This document shows, in pieces, positions 50,542 through 58,570 of a stretch of DNA of 64,000 bases. The translations under genes and the position numbers were made by a program. The notes under the pieces were generated by a model. It was not told the DNA's origin, searched no databases, and saw nothing but the letters and a program-made list of their open reading frames with translations. The stretch comes from Pseudomonas wadenswilerensis (lineage in GTDB: Bacteria > Pseudomonadota > Gammaproteobacteria > Pseudomonadales > Pseudomonadaceae), in the NCBI RefSeq assembly GCF_900497695.1, contig NZ_UIDD01000005.1:265051-329050 (forward strand). Reading direction: 5' to 3'. Positions within the stretch are counted from its first letter, which is position 1; each line of letters opens with the position of its first letter.

Positions 50542-50616
50542 GCCGGGGTAGAGGCCGGTTGCGCCTCTGCTGCACGCGCGCCCCGGCGGACGGGGTGATC
50601 AGAGGAGAACAACAAC

Positions 50617-51801
50617 ATGCTCAACCAAGACCTGATACGCCAGCGTCTGGCCCAGCGCGCCCGCGAGCTGGTGCCGATCCTGCGTGAACGTGCCGCCCGT
50701 GCCGCGCAACTTGGCCAGCTGCCGGCCGAAACCCTGCGCGATTTCCACGAAGCCGGCTTTTTTCGCATCCTCCAGCCGGCGCGCTGGGAAGGCTACGAGC
50801 TGCAGCCGCGGGATTTCTTCGAGGTGCAGATGACCCTGGCCGAAGGCTGCATGTCGTCGGCCTGGGTGCTCGGGGTGGTGGCCATCCACAACTGGCAACT
50901 GGCGCTGTTCGACGACCGCGCCGCCCAGGATGTCTGGGGCGAGGATTCCAGCGTGCTGATTTCTTCGTCCTATATGCCGGTGGGCAAGGTCGAGCGTGTC
51001 GAGGGCGGCTTCAAGCTCAGTGGGCGCTGGGGTTTTTCCTCGGGCAGCAAGCACTGCCAGTGGGCATTTCTCGGCGCCCTGGTACCGCCCGAAGAAGCCG
51101 GCGGGGCGCCGGACTACCGGACCTTCCTGGTGCCGCGCAGCGACTACCAGATTATCGACAACTGGAACGTCATGGGCCTGGAGGCGACTGGCTCTCACGA
51201 CATCCAGGTGAGCGATGCCTTCGTCCCCGACTACCGCACCCACCGCGCTGTCGACGGCTTCATGCAATACAGCCCGGGTAACGCGGTCAACAGTGCGCCG
51301 TTGTTCCGCCTGCCGTTCGGGCAGATCTTCGTGCGCGCGGTGTCGTCTTCGGCGATTGGGGCCCTGCAGGGCGCGATCGACTTGTTCGTCGAGCACAACC
51401 GCAGCCGCGTCGGCGTCAACGACGGGCGCAAGATGCTCCAGGACCCGGCGGCGCAAACCGCCCTGGCCAATGCCATGGTCTGCGTCGACGAGTGCCGCAC
51501 GGTGTTGCTGCGCAATTTCGATTTCATGCTCCAGGCCGCCGAGGCCGGCGAAGCGCTGGCCATGCAGGCGCGGGTGAAGATGCGCTACGACTCGGCGCTG
51601 GTCGCCGACAAGTGCGCCAAGGCGGTGGCCGAGCTGATGTTCAACAGCGGCGCCTCGACGATCTTTCGCAGCCACGCCATCAACCGCGCCTTTCGCGACA
51701 TTCATACCGGCCGCGCCCACGTCGCCAACAACCCGGCCAAGTACGCCTGGAACCTGGGCGGCGTGAGCATGGGCCAGGACAGCAGCGACTTCTTCCTCTG
51801 A
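50617..51801 (+). CDS. hsaA: 3-HSA hydroxylase, oxygenase component (HsaA-like)
   Basis: Flavin-dependent monooxygenase of 394 residues with the acyl-CoA dehydrogenase fold; the length equals M. tuberculosis HsaA. Motifs include FHEAGFFRILQPARWEGYEL, CMSSAWVLGVVAIHNWQLA, GRWGFSSGSKHCQWAFLGAL and RAFRDIHTGRAHVANNP. HsaA hydroxylates the aromatised A-ring of the 9,10-seco steroid 3-HSA to a catechol, using reduced flavin from HsaB. A strong GAGGAG precedes the ATG. Pairing with hsaB and hsaC makes the steroid assignment likely. Confidence 0.85.
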   Translation: MLNQDLIRQRLAQRARELVPILRERAARAAQLGQLPAETLRDFHEAGFFRILQPARWEGYELQPRDFFEVQMTLAEGCMSSAWVLGVVAIHNWQLALFDDRAAQDVWGEDSSVLISSSYMPVGKVERVEGGFKLSGRWGFSSGSKHCQWAFLGALVPPEEAGGAPDYRTFLVPRSDYQIIDNWNVMGLEATGSHDIQVSDAFVPDYRTHRAVDGFMQYSPGNAVNSAPLFRLPFGQIFVRAVSSSAIGALQGAIDLFVEHNRSRVGVNDGRKMLQDPAAQTALANAMVCVDECRTVLLRNFDFMLQAAEAGEALAMQARVKMRYDSALVADKCAKAVAELMFNSGASTIFRSHAINRAFRDIHTGRAHVANNPAKYAWNLGGVSMGQDSSDFFL

Positions 51802-51823
51802 ACCGGTCGAACACAGAAACCGG

Positions 51824-51868
51824 CTAGTCCGTTTGCGGGATTCGAGCGGCGCGGCGATCCCCGAGCAT
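51824..51868 (+). promoter_or_regulatory. Steroid box promoter D (luciferase-like gene)
   Basis: CTAGTCCGTTTGCGGGAT (51824-51841), 21 bases, GAGCAT (51863-51868). The box core CCGTTTGnGGGAT is shared with box E. The -10 match is the weakest of the five. Confidence 0.65.
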
Positions 51869-51927
51869 GGTGGCAAGGCGCGGGTCCCAGGCGCCGACCG
51901 AGCCGTTAACAAGAACAAGGATCAAGC

Positions 51928-53049
51928 ATGAAATTCTCATTGATTTACGAAGCACAGACGGTGGACTCCAGTCGCGAAGGCGACCGCAAGATCTTCGATG
52001 ACACCGTCGAGCAGGCGGTGCTGGCCGACCAGCTCGGTTTCGACACCTTCTGGTGCGTGGAGCACACCGCACTGAGCAACTACTCGCACATGTCGGCGCC
52101 GGAAACCATGCTCGCCTTTGTTGCCGGCAAAACCGAGCGCATCGGCATTGGCCATGGCGTGGTGTGCCTGCCGCCGGCGATGAACCACCCGGTCAAGGTC
52201 GCCGAGCGCATCGCTACCCTCGACCTGCTGTCCAAGGGCCGGGTGCATTTTGGCGTGGGCAAGGGCGGCACCCAGCAGGAGGCCGGTACCTTCGGCTACG
52301 ACTTGGCGACCCTGCAGCCGCAGATCGATGAAGCCATGTACCTGATCCCGAAAATCTTCGTTCAGGACGAGATCGAGCACCACGGCGACTTCGTGCAGAT
52401 CCCCAAGCGGCCGATCCATCCCAAGCCGTACCAGGACCCACACCCACCGATGTACCTGGCCTGCACCAACACCGAATCGCTGAAGAACGCTGGTGGCCGC
52501 GGCATGGGCGCGCTGGTGCTGGGCTTCGGCGGCCCGGAAGAAATCGCCAAGAAGGTCGAGGTCTATCACCAGGCCTGGGACAACCGTGACGAGAAGAAGC
52601 AGGTGGGCTTTCGTCCCAACCGCCATATTGCCGCGCTGTGCCCGGCCATCGTCCTTGACGACAACGAACTGGCGCGGCGCATCGGCATCCGTGGCCAGCG
52701 CTACTTCATGGAGTCGCTGGGCTACTGGTACGGCGGCGGCGAGCGTCCGGACCCGGAAAAGTGGAAGGATGATACCTACGTCGACGGCAACGGCCAGGCG
52801 GTGATCAAGTCGCGCTTTGCCTCCGAGGAAGTCAGCGTCGACTTCTCCGACCCGACCATGGCGATGATGAACCCCAACCATGCCTATGGCACGGTCGAAG
52901 ATTGCATCGGTTACGTGCAACGCCTGATCGACGCCGGCGCCGACGAGATCCTGTTCATCTGCCAGATGGGCACCGTGCCGCAATGGGCCCAGCTGGAGAC
53001 CCTGCGCAACATCGGCGAGAAGGTAATTCCGCATTTTCGCAAGCAGTAA
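51928..53049 (+). CDS. Luciferase-like (LLM class) flavin monooxygenase
   Basis: Bacterial luciferase-fold oxidoreductase of 373 residues. Typical elements are DQLGFDTFWCVEHTALSNY near 33, ERIGIGHGVVCLPPAMNHP, ERIATLDLLSKGRVHFGVG, PPMYLACTNTESLKNAGGRG and the C-terminal GADEILFICQMG. These enzymes use FMNH2 or F420 for monooxygenation or reduction. I know of no assigned step for this family in the canonical 9,10-seco pathway. Its own box promoter, between hsaA and hsaC, ties it to the steroid regulon. HsaB could supply its reduced flavin. Confidence 0.8.
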   Translation: MKFSLIYEAQTVDSSREGDRKIFDDTVEQAVLADQLGFDTFWCVEHTALSNYSHMSAPETMLAFVAGKTERIGIGHGVVCLPPAMNHPVKVAERIATLDLLSKGRVHFGVGKGGTQQEAGTFGYDLATLQPQIDEAMYLIPKIFVQDEIEHHGDFVQIPKRPIHPKPYQDPHPPMYLACTNTESLKNAGGRGMGALVLGFGGPEEIAKKVEVYHQAWDNRDEKKQVGFRPNRHIAALCPAIVLDDNELARRIGIRGQRYFMESLGYWYGGGERPDPEKWKDDTYVDGNGQAVIKSRFASEEVSVDFSDPTMAMMNPNHAYGTVEDCIGYVQRLIDAGADEILFICQMGTVPQWAQLETLRNIGEKVIPHFRKQ

Positions 53050-53075
53050 GGGGAAGCATCGCGGGTCAAAGCCGC

Positions 53076-53120
53076 TCCTGTGTAGGCGCGGGCTTGTCCC
53101 GCGAAACTAGCCCGCTCCCG
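53076..53120. repeat. Degenerate REP before hsaC
   Basis: TAGGCGCGGGCTTGTCCCGCG and the partial inverse CCCGCTCCCGC form a shortened REP between the luciferase-like gene and hsaC, abutting box C. Confidence 0.5.
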
Positions 53121-53165
53121 CTAGTCCCAACAGACGATGCCCGGCCTTGCGCGTCGGGCTTGAAT
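53121..53165 (+). promoter_or_regulatory. Steroid box promoter C (hsaC operon)
   Basis: CTAGTCCCAACAGACGAT (53121-53138), 21 bases, TTGAAT (53160-53165). It is the last box before the long hsaC-to-SDR gene run; I found no further copy downstream. Confidence 0.76.
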
Positions 53166-53202
53166 AGCGCTCAACACGTCGATCAACGCGAGGATAACAA
53201 GC

Positions 53203-54102
53203 ATGGATATCCGCGGTCTGGGTTACGTCACCCTGCTGTCCACCGACCTGGCGCAATGGCGTCATTACGCAACCCAGGTGCTGGGCATGATGGTGGCCGG
53301 TGAGGGCGCTGACAGCGCGCACCTGTACCTGAAAATGGACGAGCGCCCGTACCGTATCCTGGTGCTCCGCAGCGAGCAGGACGGCTTCGGTGCCTGCGGT
53401 TGGGAGCTGGCCGGCGAGGCCGCGTTCGAGCAGGCGATCGCCGAGCTGCAGCAGGCCGATATCGCGGTTGAGCGCGGCAACGCTGCCCAGGCTGAACTGC
53501 GCAAGGTCCAGGCCCTGGCGCAGTTCTGCGACCCGGACGGCAATCGCCACGAGCTGTTCTGGGGCCCGCGCCAGGATTTTGCCCGCTTTGTCTCGCCGGT
53601 GGCGGTCAAGGGCTTTGTCACCCATGAGCTGGGCATGGGCCACGTGGTGCTGCCGGCGCCAACCTTTGAGCGCTGCCGCGATTTTTATCAGCGGGTCATG
53701 GGCTTTGGTCTTTCGGACCTGATGAAAGTGCGCTTCACCCCAGACCCGGCCGAGCCGGAAAAACGCATTCACTTCCTGCACTGCAACAACGGCCGTCACC
53801 ACTCCCTGGCGATCTTCGAATGCCCGGTGCCCCATGGCTGCGTGCACATGATGGTCGAGGTCGACGGCCTGGACGAGGTCGGCCGCGCCCTGGACCGCAT
53901 GCACGCCCACGGCGTCAAGCTCTCGGCCACCCTCGGCCAGCACACCAACGACCAGATGGTCTCGTTCTACATGAAAACCCCGGCAGGCTTTGACCTGGAG
54001 TACGGCTGTGACGGCCTGGTGGTCGACTGGAACCAGCACACCCCCTTCGAAAGCACGGTGGTCAGCCACTGGGGACACGACTTCAGTGTCGGCCGCCAAT
54101 GA
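53203..54102 (+). CDS. hsaC: Extradiol catechol dioxygenase (HsaC/TesB-like)
   Basis: Type I extradiol dioxygenase of 299 residues with two VOC domains, N-terminal 1-130 and catalytic 140-290. The Fe(II) ligands are His in GMGHVVL (about 146), His in GCVHMMVEV (about 217) and Glu in GFDLEYGCDG (about 268). The N-terminal RGLGYVTLLSTDLAQWR and the tail VSHWGHDFSVG resemble HsaC closely. It cleaves the catechol 3,4-DHSA in meta position. The hydrolase HsaD that should follow is absent here. The stop overlaps an ATG of the next reading frame. Confidence 0.88.
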   Translation: MDIRGLGYVTLLSTDLAQWRHYATQVLGMMVAGEGADSAHLYLKMDERPYRILVLRSEQDGFGACGWELAGEAAFEQAIAELQQADIAVERGNAAQAELRKVQALAQFCDPDGNRHELFWGPRQDFARFVSPVAVKGFVTHELGMGHVVLPAPTFERCRDFYQRVMGFGLSDLMKVRFTPDPAEPEKRIHFLHCNNGRHHSLAIFECPVPHGCVHMMVEVDGLDEVGRALDRMHAHGVKLSATLGQHTNDQMVSFYMKTPAGFDLEYGCDGLVVDWNQHTPFESTVVSHWGHDFSVGRQ

Positions 54103-54110
54103 GGACAACG

Positions 54111-54995
54111 ATGATGGACAAACAAATGACCACGGCGCAGATGGTCGGCCAGCTACGTGACGGCATGACCCTCGGCATCGGTGGCTGGGGCCCGCGGCGC
54201 AAGCCCATGGCGCTGATCCGCGAGATCCTGCGTTCCGACCTCAAGGACCTGACCGTGGTCGCCTACGGCGGCGCCGACGTCGGCATGCTCTGCGCGGCCG
54301 GCAAGGTGAAGAAGCTGGTGTTCGCCTTCGTCTCGCTCGATTTCATTCCGCTCGAGCCGTACTTTCGCAAGGCCCGCCAGGACGCCGCCATCGAGGTGAT
54401 GGAGATCGACGAAGGCATGCTCCTGCTTGGCCTGCGCGCCGCGGCCATGGGCGTGCCGTTCATTCCCACGGCGGTCGGCCTGGGCACCGATGTGCTGCGC
54501 CACAACCCGCAGATCAAGCTGGTGGCTTCGCCCTATGCCGACGGCAAGGACTGGGTGGCGATGCCGGCGCTCACGCTCGACGCCGCGCTGATCCACGTCG
54601 ACCGTGCCGATGCCCGCGGGGTCTGCCAGATCAGCGGCCCCGACCATTACATGGATGACCTGTTCGTCCGCGCTGCCCGCCACAGCTACGTCACTTGCGA
54701 TCACCTGGTCGACAGCGACTACTTCCACAGTGCGCCGGAGCGCGCTCATCAAGTGTTCTGGGAGCGCAACCTGACCACCGCGGTGGCCCATGTGCCGGGC
54801 GGTGCGCACCCCTCGTCGTGCGCGCCGCTGTACGGCTTCGATGTGCCGCACTTCAAGGCCTACACCGCCTCGGCCCAGGCCGAGGAGGGCTGGCAGGCCT
54901 ATGTCGAGCAATTTGTCGCCTGCTCCCACGAGCAGTACCTGGAACAGGTCGGTGGCCTGGCCGCCATCCGCCAGCTTCCCCTGCCGGTTTTCTAA
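54111..54995 (+). CDS. ipdA: CoA transferase-like ring-C hydrolase, alpha subunit
   Basis: IpdA-like subunit of 294 residues (class I CoA-transferase fold). The motifs GMTLGIGGWGPRRKPMALIR, ILRSDLKDLTVVAYGGADVG and ITEGPGG-type AHVPGGAHPSSCAPLYG match IpdA closely. With IpdB it opens the last steroid ring (COCHEA-CoA) by a retro-Claisen-like hydrolysis rather than CoA transfer. Starts at 54099, 54111 and 54114 are possible; GAGGA at 54101-54105 fits the latter two. Confidence 0.88.
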   Translation: MMDKQMTTAQMVGQLRDGMTLGIGGWGPRRKPMALIREILRSDLKDLTVVAYGGADVGMLCAAGKVKKLVFAFVSLDFIPLEPYFRKARQDAAIEVMEIDEGMLLLGLRAAAMGVPFIPTAVGLGTDVLRHNPQIKLVASPYADGKDWVAMPALTLDAALIHVDRADARGVCQISGPDHYMDDLFVRAARHSYVTCDHLVDSDYFHSAPERAHQVFWERNLTTAVAHVPGGAHPSSCAPLYGFDVPHFKAYTASAQAEEGWQAYVEQFVACSHEQYLEQVGGLAAIRQLPLPVF

Positions 54996-55007
54996 GCGAG
55001 TTTCCCT

Positions 55008-55811
55008 ATGACCACGCCAGCTACGACGTACAGCCTCGCCGAACTGATGATCTGCGCCGCCTCCGAGGCCTGGCGCGACGACGGTGAAGTCCTGGCCACC
55101 GGCATCGGGGTGATCCCGCGCCTGGCCGCCTCCCTGAGCATGCTGACCAGCAACCCGCAGCTGTTGATGACCGACTCGGAAGCCTACATGGTCGCTGAAC
55201 CGGTACCCCTCGGCGCGCGCAACGGCTATCAAGCCAAGCGCGATAGCTGGATGGGTTTTTCGCGAATCTTCGACAACGTCTGGGGCGGCAAGCGCCATGC
55301 GCTGGTCGGTCCGATCCAGATCGACCGCTTCGGCCAGGCCAACCTGTCGTGCATCGGCGACTACGCCCGGCCCAAGGCGCAGATGCTCGGGGTGCGCGGC
55401 CTGCCGGGCAACTCGATCAGCCATGCCAACTCGTTTTTCGTGCCCAGCCACAACCGCCGGGTGTTCGTCGAAGGCGAGGTCGATATGGTCTCGTCGATCG
55501 GCTACAACCCCGCGCGCCTGGCCCGTGGCTGGGCGCTGGACGAGGTGGACATCCGCCTGATCGTCACCGACCTGTGTGTCCTCGATTTCCAGGGCCCGCA
55601 GCACCAGGTGCGGATTCGCTCGCTGCACCCGGGGGTGAGCGTCGACGAGGTCCAGGACAACACCGGCTTCGCCTTGCAGGTGGACGCCGATTGCCCGGTC
55701 ACCGCCGCGCCAAGCGAGGCGCAGCTGCAGCTGATCCGTCGCCTCGACCCGCACAACCTGCGGGCCAGCCAGTTGAAAGACAACCCCGCCGGCCAGCGCA
55801 ACCTGCGTTGA
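55008..55811 (+). CDS. ipdB: CoA transferase-like ring-C hydrolase, beta subunit
   Basis: IpdB-like subunit of 267 residues. Conserved segments are LLMTDSEAYMVAEPVPLG, WMGFSRIFDNVWGGKRHALVG, DRFGQANLSCIGDYARPKAQM and VRGLPGNSISHANSFFVP. It forms the heteromer with IpdA. The gene lies 12 bases after ipdA. ScdL1/ScdL2 are the Comamonas counterparts. Confidence 0.88.
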   Translation: MTTPATTYSLAELMICAASEAWRDDGEVLATGIGVIPRLAASLSMLTSNPQLLMTDSEAYMVAEPVPLGARNGYQAKRDSWMGFSRIFDNVWGGKRHALVGPIQIDRFGQANLSCIGDYARPKAQMLGVRGLPGNSISHANSFFVPSHNRRVFVEGEVDMVSSIGYNPARLARGWALDEVDIRLIVTDLCVLDFQGPQHQVRIRSLHPGVSVDEVQDNTGFALQVDADCPVTAAPSEAQLQLIRRLDPHNLRASQLKDNPAGQRNLR

Positions 55812-55850
55812 GCCGGGCCCGGGCAGTACGCCTTGCCGGAGAAGCAATCG

Positions 55851-56723
55851 ATGAGCGAGCAGAACAATAACAACCAGGCCGAGGTGGTGCTGTACGAGGT
55901 CCGTGGCGAGGTGGCCATGGTCACCATGAACCGCCCGGAGTACCACAATGCCCAGAACTCGCGCATGACCTACGCGCTGGACGCGGCGTTTCGCCGGGCC
56001 TGCGCCGACGACGCGATCAAGGTCATCGTGCTGTGCGGGGCCGGCCGGCATTTTTCGGCCGGCCACGACATCGGCACGCCGGAGCGCGACGTCAACCAGA
56101 GCTTCGAGCGCGTCAGCCTGTGGTACGACCACGTCGACAAGCCGGGCGGCGAGTTTCTCTATGCCCGCGAGCAGGAAGTGTACCTGGGCATGTGCCGGCG
56201 CTGGCGCGAGATGCCCAAGCCGACCATCGCCATGGTCCAGGGCGCGTGCATTGCCGGCGGCCTGATGCTGGCCTGGGTCTGCGACCTGATCGTCGCCAGC
56301 GAGGATGCCTACTTCACTGATCCGGTGGTGCGCATGGGCATCCCCGGGGTCGAATACTTTGCCCACGTGCATGAGCTCAACCCGCGGATCGCCAAGGAGT
56401 TCCTGTTCATGGGCACACCGATGCCGGCGCCGCGCGCCTACCAGATGGGCATGGTCAACCGGGTGGTGGCGCGCGAGGCCCTGGAGCAGGAAACCCTGGC
56501 CATCGCCGAACGCATTGCGCAGATGCCGCGCCTGGGCCTGCAACTGAGCAAGCAGGCGGTGAACAATGCCGAGGACCTGATGGGCAAGCGCGCGACCATG
56601 GACATGGTATTCGGCCTGCATCACTTCGCCCACGCCCACAACGAACTGGTGTCCGGCGACCGCCTGGGTGGCTACGACGCCCGCGCCATGGCCAGTTCCC
56701 AGCGCAAGCCGGAGGGGGCGTAA
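55851..56723 (+). CDS. Enoyl-CoA hydratase/isomerase family protein
   Basis: Crotonase-fold protein of 290 residues from the ATG at 55851, preceded by GGAGAAG. The oxyanion-hole segments are FSAGHDIGTPER near 70 and ACIAGGLMLAWVCDLIVA near 135. It is longer than EchA20 and different from it, with a tail HHFAHAHNELVSGDRLGG. Its place between ipdB and ipdC suggests hydration or bond cleavage of a C/D-ring enoyl-CoA. It is not one of the minimal ipd enzymes I can name, though Comamonas ScdN is a possible counterpart. Confidence 0.8.
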   Translation: MSEQNNNNQAEVVLYEVRGEVAMVTMNRPEYHNAQNSRMTYALDAAFRRACADDAIKVIVLCGAGRHFSAGHDIGTPERDVNQSFERVSLWYDHVDKPGGEFLYAREQEVYLGMCRRWREMPKPTIAMVQGACIAGGLMLAWVCDLIVASEDAYFTDPVVRMGIPGVEYFAHVHELNPRIAKEFLFMGTPMPAPRAYQMGMVNRVVAREALEQETLAIAERIAQMPRLGLQLSKQAVNNAEDLMGKRATMDMVFGLHHFAHAHNELVSGDRLGGYDARAMASSQRKPEGA

Positions 56724-56725
56724 GC

Positions 56726-57793
56726 ATGACGGTCTGCCTGCAAACACCGCTCACCGAACTGCTGGGTTGTCGCTACCCGATCATCCAGACCGCCATGGGC
56801 TGGGTTGCCGAGCCGCAACTGGTGGCCGCCACCGGCAACGCCGGCGGCTTCGGCTTTCTGGCCGGGGCAACCATTGAACCGGCGCGCATGGAGGCGGCGA
56901 TCGTCGAAACCAAGCGTCTCAGCGCCCAGCCGTTCGGGGTCAACTTTCACATGTACCAGGCCAATGCCGCCGACATCGTCGAGCTGGTGCTGCGCCACAA
57001 GGTCAAGGCGGTGAGTTACAGCCGCTCGCCGGGCAAGCAGATGATCGCCCGGCTCAAGGACGCCGGCGTAGTGTGCATACCCACGGTCGGCGCCCTCAAG
57101 CATGCGCAGAAAGCCGTGGAAATGGGCGCCGATGCAGTGACCATCCAGGGCGGCGAGGGCGGCGGGCATACCGGTTCGGTGCCGACCTCGCTGCTGCTCG
57201 GCCAGGTGGTCGATGCGCTCAAGGTGCCGGTGGTGGCCGCCGGCGGTTTCAAGGACGGCCAAGGCCTGGTCGCGGCCCTGGCCTATGGCGCGGCGGGCAT
57301 TGCCATGGGCACGCGCTTTTTGATGAGTGCAGAAAGCCCGGTGCCAACCGCAACCCTGGCCCGTTACCTGGCGGTCAAGGACCCGGCGGCCGTGATTGTC
57401 AGCCGCGCCATCGACGGCATGCCGCAACGGATGATCCGCAACGAGCTGCTCGATGCGCTGGAAGCCAGCGGCGGCCTCAAACGCTGGTTGCTGGCGCTCA
57501 AAAGCGGCCTGGCCTACCGCCGCCACAGCGGCACCAGCCTGGCGCAGTTGCTCGCCAGCGCCCTGAAAATGCGCGGCAGCGGCGAACTGAGCGCGGCGCA
57601 GGCGCTGATGGCCGCCAACGCGCCGATGGTGATCCAGAAGGCCATGGTCGATGGCCTGCCGGCCGAGGGCGTACTGCCGGCCGGGCAAGTGGCCGCGAGC
57701 ATTCATAGCCTGCCGAGCTGCGCCGAACTGATCGAACAGATCGTCCGTGACGCCGAAGCGCGCCTGGGCGAACTGAGCCGCCGTATTTCATGA
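56726..57793 (+). CDS. ipdC: IpdC-like flavin oxidoreductase (NPD/2-nitropropane dioxygenase fold)
   Basis: FMN-binding TIM-barrel protein of 355 residues of the nitronate monooxygenase family. Segments TPLTELLGCRYPIIQTAMGW, GADAVTIQGGEGGGHTGSVP and AYGAAGIAMGTRFLMSAESP correspond to IpdC, which introduces a ring double bond into the hydroxylated HIP-CoA derivative. SLPSCAELIEQIV is near the end. It starts 2 bases after the hydratase stop. Confidence 0.87.
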   Translation: MTVCLQTPLTELLGCRYPIIQTAMGWVAEPQLVAATGNAGGFGFLAGATIEPARMEAAIVETKRLSAQPFGVNFHMYQANAADIVELVLRHKVKAVSYSRSPGKQMIARLKDAGVVCIPTVGALKHAQKAVEMGADAVTIQGGEGGGHTGSVPTSLLLGQVVDALKVPVVAAGGFKDGQGLVAALAYGAAGIAMGTRFLMSAESPVPTATLARYLAVKDPAAVIVSRAIDGMPQRMIRNELLDALEASGGLKRWLLALKSGLAYRRHSGTSLAQLLASALKMRGSGELSAAQALMAANAPMVIQKAMVDGLPAEGVLPAGQVAASIHSLPSCAELIEQIVRDAEARLGELSRRIS

Positions 57794-57804
57794 AGGGGAA
57801 AGGC

Positions 57805-58560
57805 ATGAGCACATTTAGCGTCACTATCGACAACGGCATCGCCGAGCTGGTCTTCGACCGGCCACCGGTCAATGCCTTCGACTGCCAGGGCTGGGCGGCG
57901 ATCGCCAGCGCCATCGAAGCGCTGGGCCGCGATGCGCAGGTGCGGGTGATCGTCATCCGCGCCGAAGGCCGCGGCTTCTGCGCCGGCGTCGATATCAAGG
58001 AACTGGCCGCCGACGGCAACCTGATCGTCGCGGTCAACAAGGGTAACTACGACAGTTTCAAGGCCATTCACCGCAACCCGAAACCGGTGATCGTCGCCGT
58101 GCACGGCTTTGTCCTGGGTGGTGGTATCGGTATCTGCGGCGCCGCCGACATCGTCGTCGCCGCCGACTGCGCGCGCTTTGGCGTGCCTGAGGTGGACCGC
58201 GGCGCCATGGGCGGCGGTGCCCACCTGCAGCGCCTGTTCCCGGTGCAGAAGGTGCGCCACATGTACTTCACCGGCGAGATGATCGATGCCGCCCAAGCCT
58301 ACCGCCTGGGCGCCGTCGAACGGGTGGTCAAGCGCGAGGCGTTGCGCGAGACCGCCCTGCAGATCGCCCGCAGCATTGCCGCCAAGAGCCCGGCGATGAT
58401 CGCCCTGGCCAAAGAAGCGCTCAACGGCATCGAGGACGGCAATCTGGAAGACAAATACCGCTGGGAGCAGGGCTTCACCCTCGAAGCCTACCGCACCCAG
58501 GATTCCCAGGAAGCGCGTGACTCGTTCGTCGAGAAGCGCGATGCCCACTTCAACGGCTGA
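57805..58560 (+). CDS. echA20: Ring-D hydrolase, EchA20-like
   Basis: Crotonase-fold protein of 251 residues from the ATG at 57805, with AAGGGG 6 bases before it. EGRGFCAGVDIKELA near 57, FVLGGGIGICGAADIVVA near 104 and PEVDRGAMGGGAHLQRLFP near 130 match EchA20. In that pathway EchA20 hydrolyses the five-membered ring D to give COCHEA-CoA, the substrate of IpdAB. Comamonas ScdY is the counterpart. Confidence 0.85.
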   Translation: MSTFSVTIDNGIAELVFDRPPVNAFDCQGWAAIASAIEALGRDAQVRVIVIRAEGRGFCAGVDIKELAADGNLIVAVNKGNYDSFKAIHRNPKPVIVAVHGFVLGGGIGICGAADIVVAADCARFGVPEVDRGAMGGGAHLQRLFPVQKVRHMYFTGEMIDAAQAYRLGAVERVVKREALRETALQIARSIAAKSPAMIALAKEALNGIEDGNLEDKYRWEQGFTLEAYRTQDSQEARDSFVEKRDAHFNG

Positions 58561-58570
58561 AGGCACCGCC

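Noticed and set aside
53203..54102. Biphenyl-type BphC identity for the extradiol dioxygenase
   Set aside because: Neighbouring hsaA, hsaB and ipd genes and the HsaC-like termini favour a steroid catechol; no biphenyl dioxygenase genes are present.
54111..55811. Ordinary 3-oxoadipate or glutaconate CoA-transferase
   Set aside because: The GWGPRRKPM and RGLPGNSISHANSF segments fit IpdA/IpdB better, and the neighbours are C/D-ring enzymes.
54153..56747. 864-codon open frame on the minus strand opposite ipdA-ipdB-hydratase
   Set aside because: It covers three well-supported genes in antisense and reads as His/Gln/Gly-rich low-complexity protein, a GC-bias shadow.
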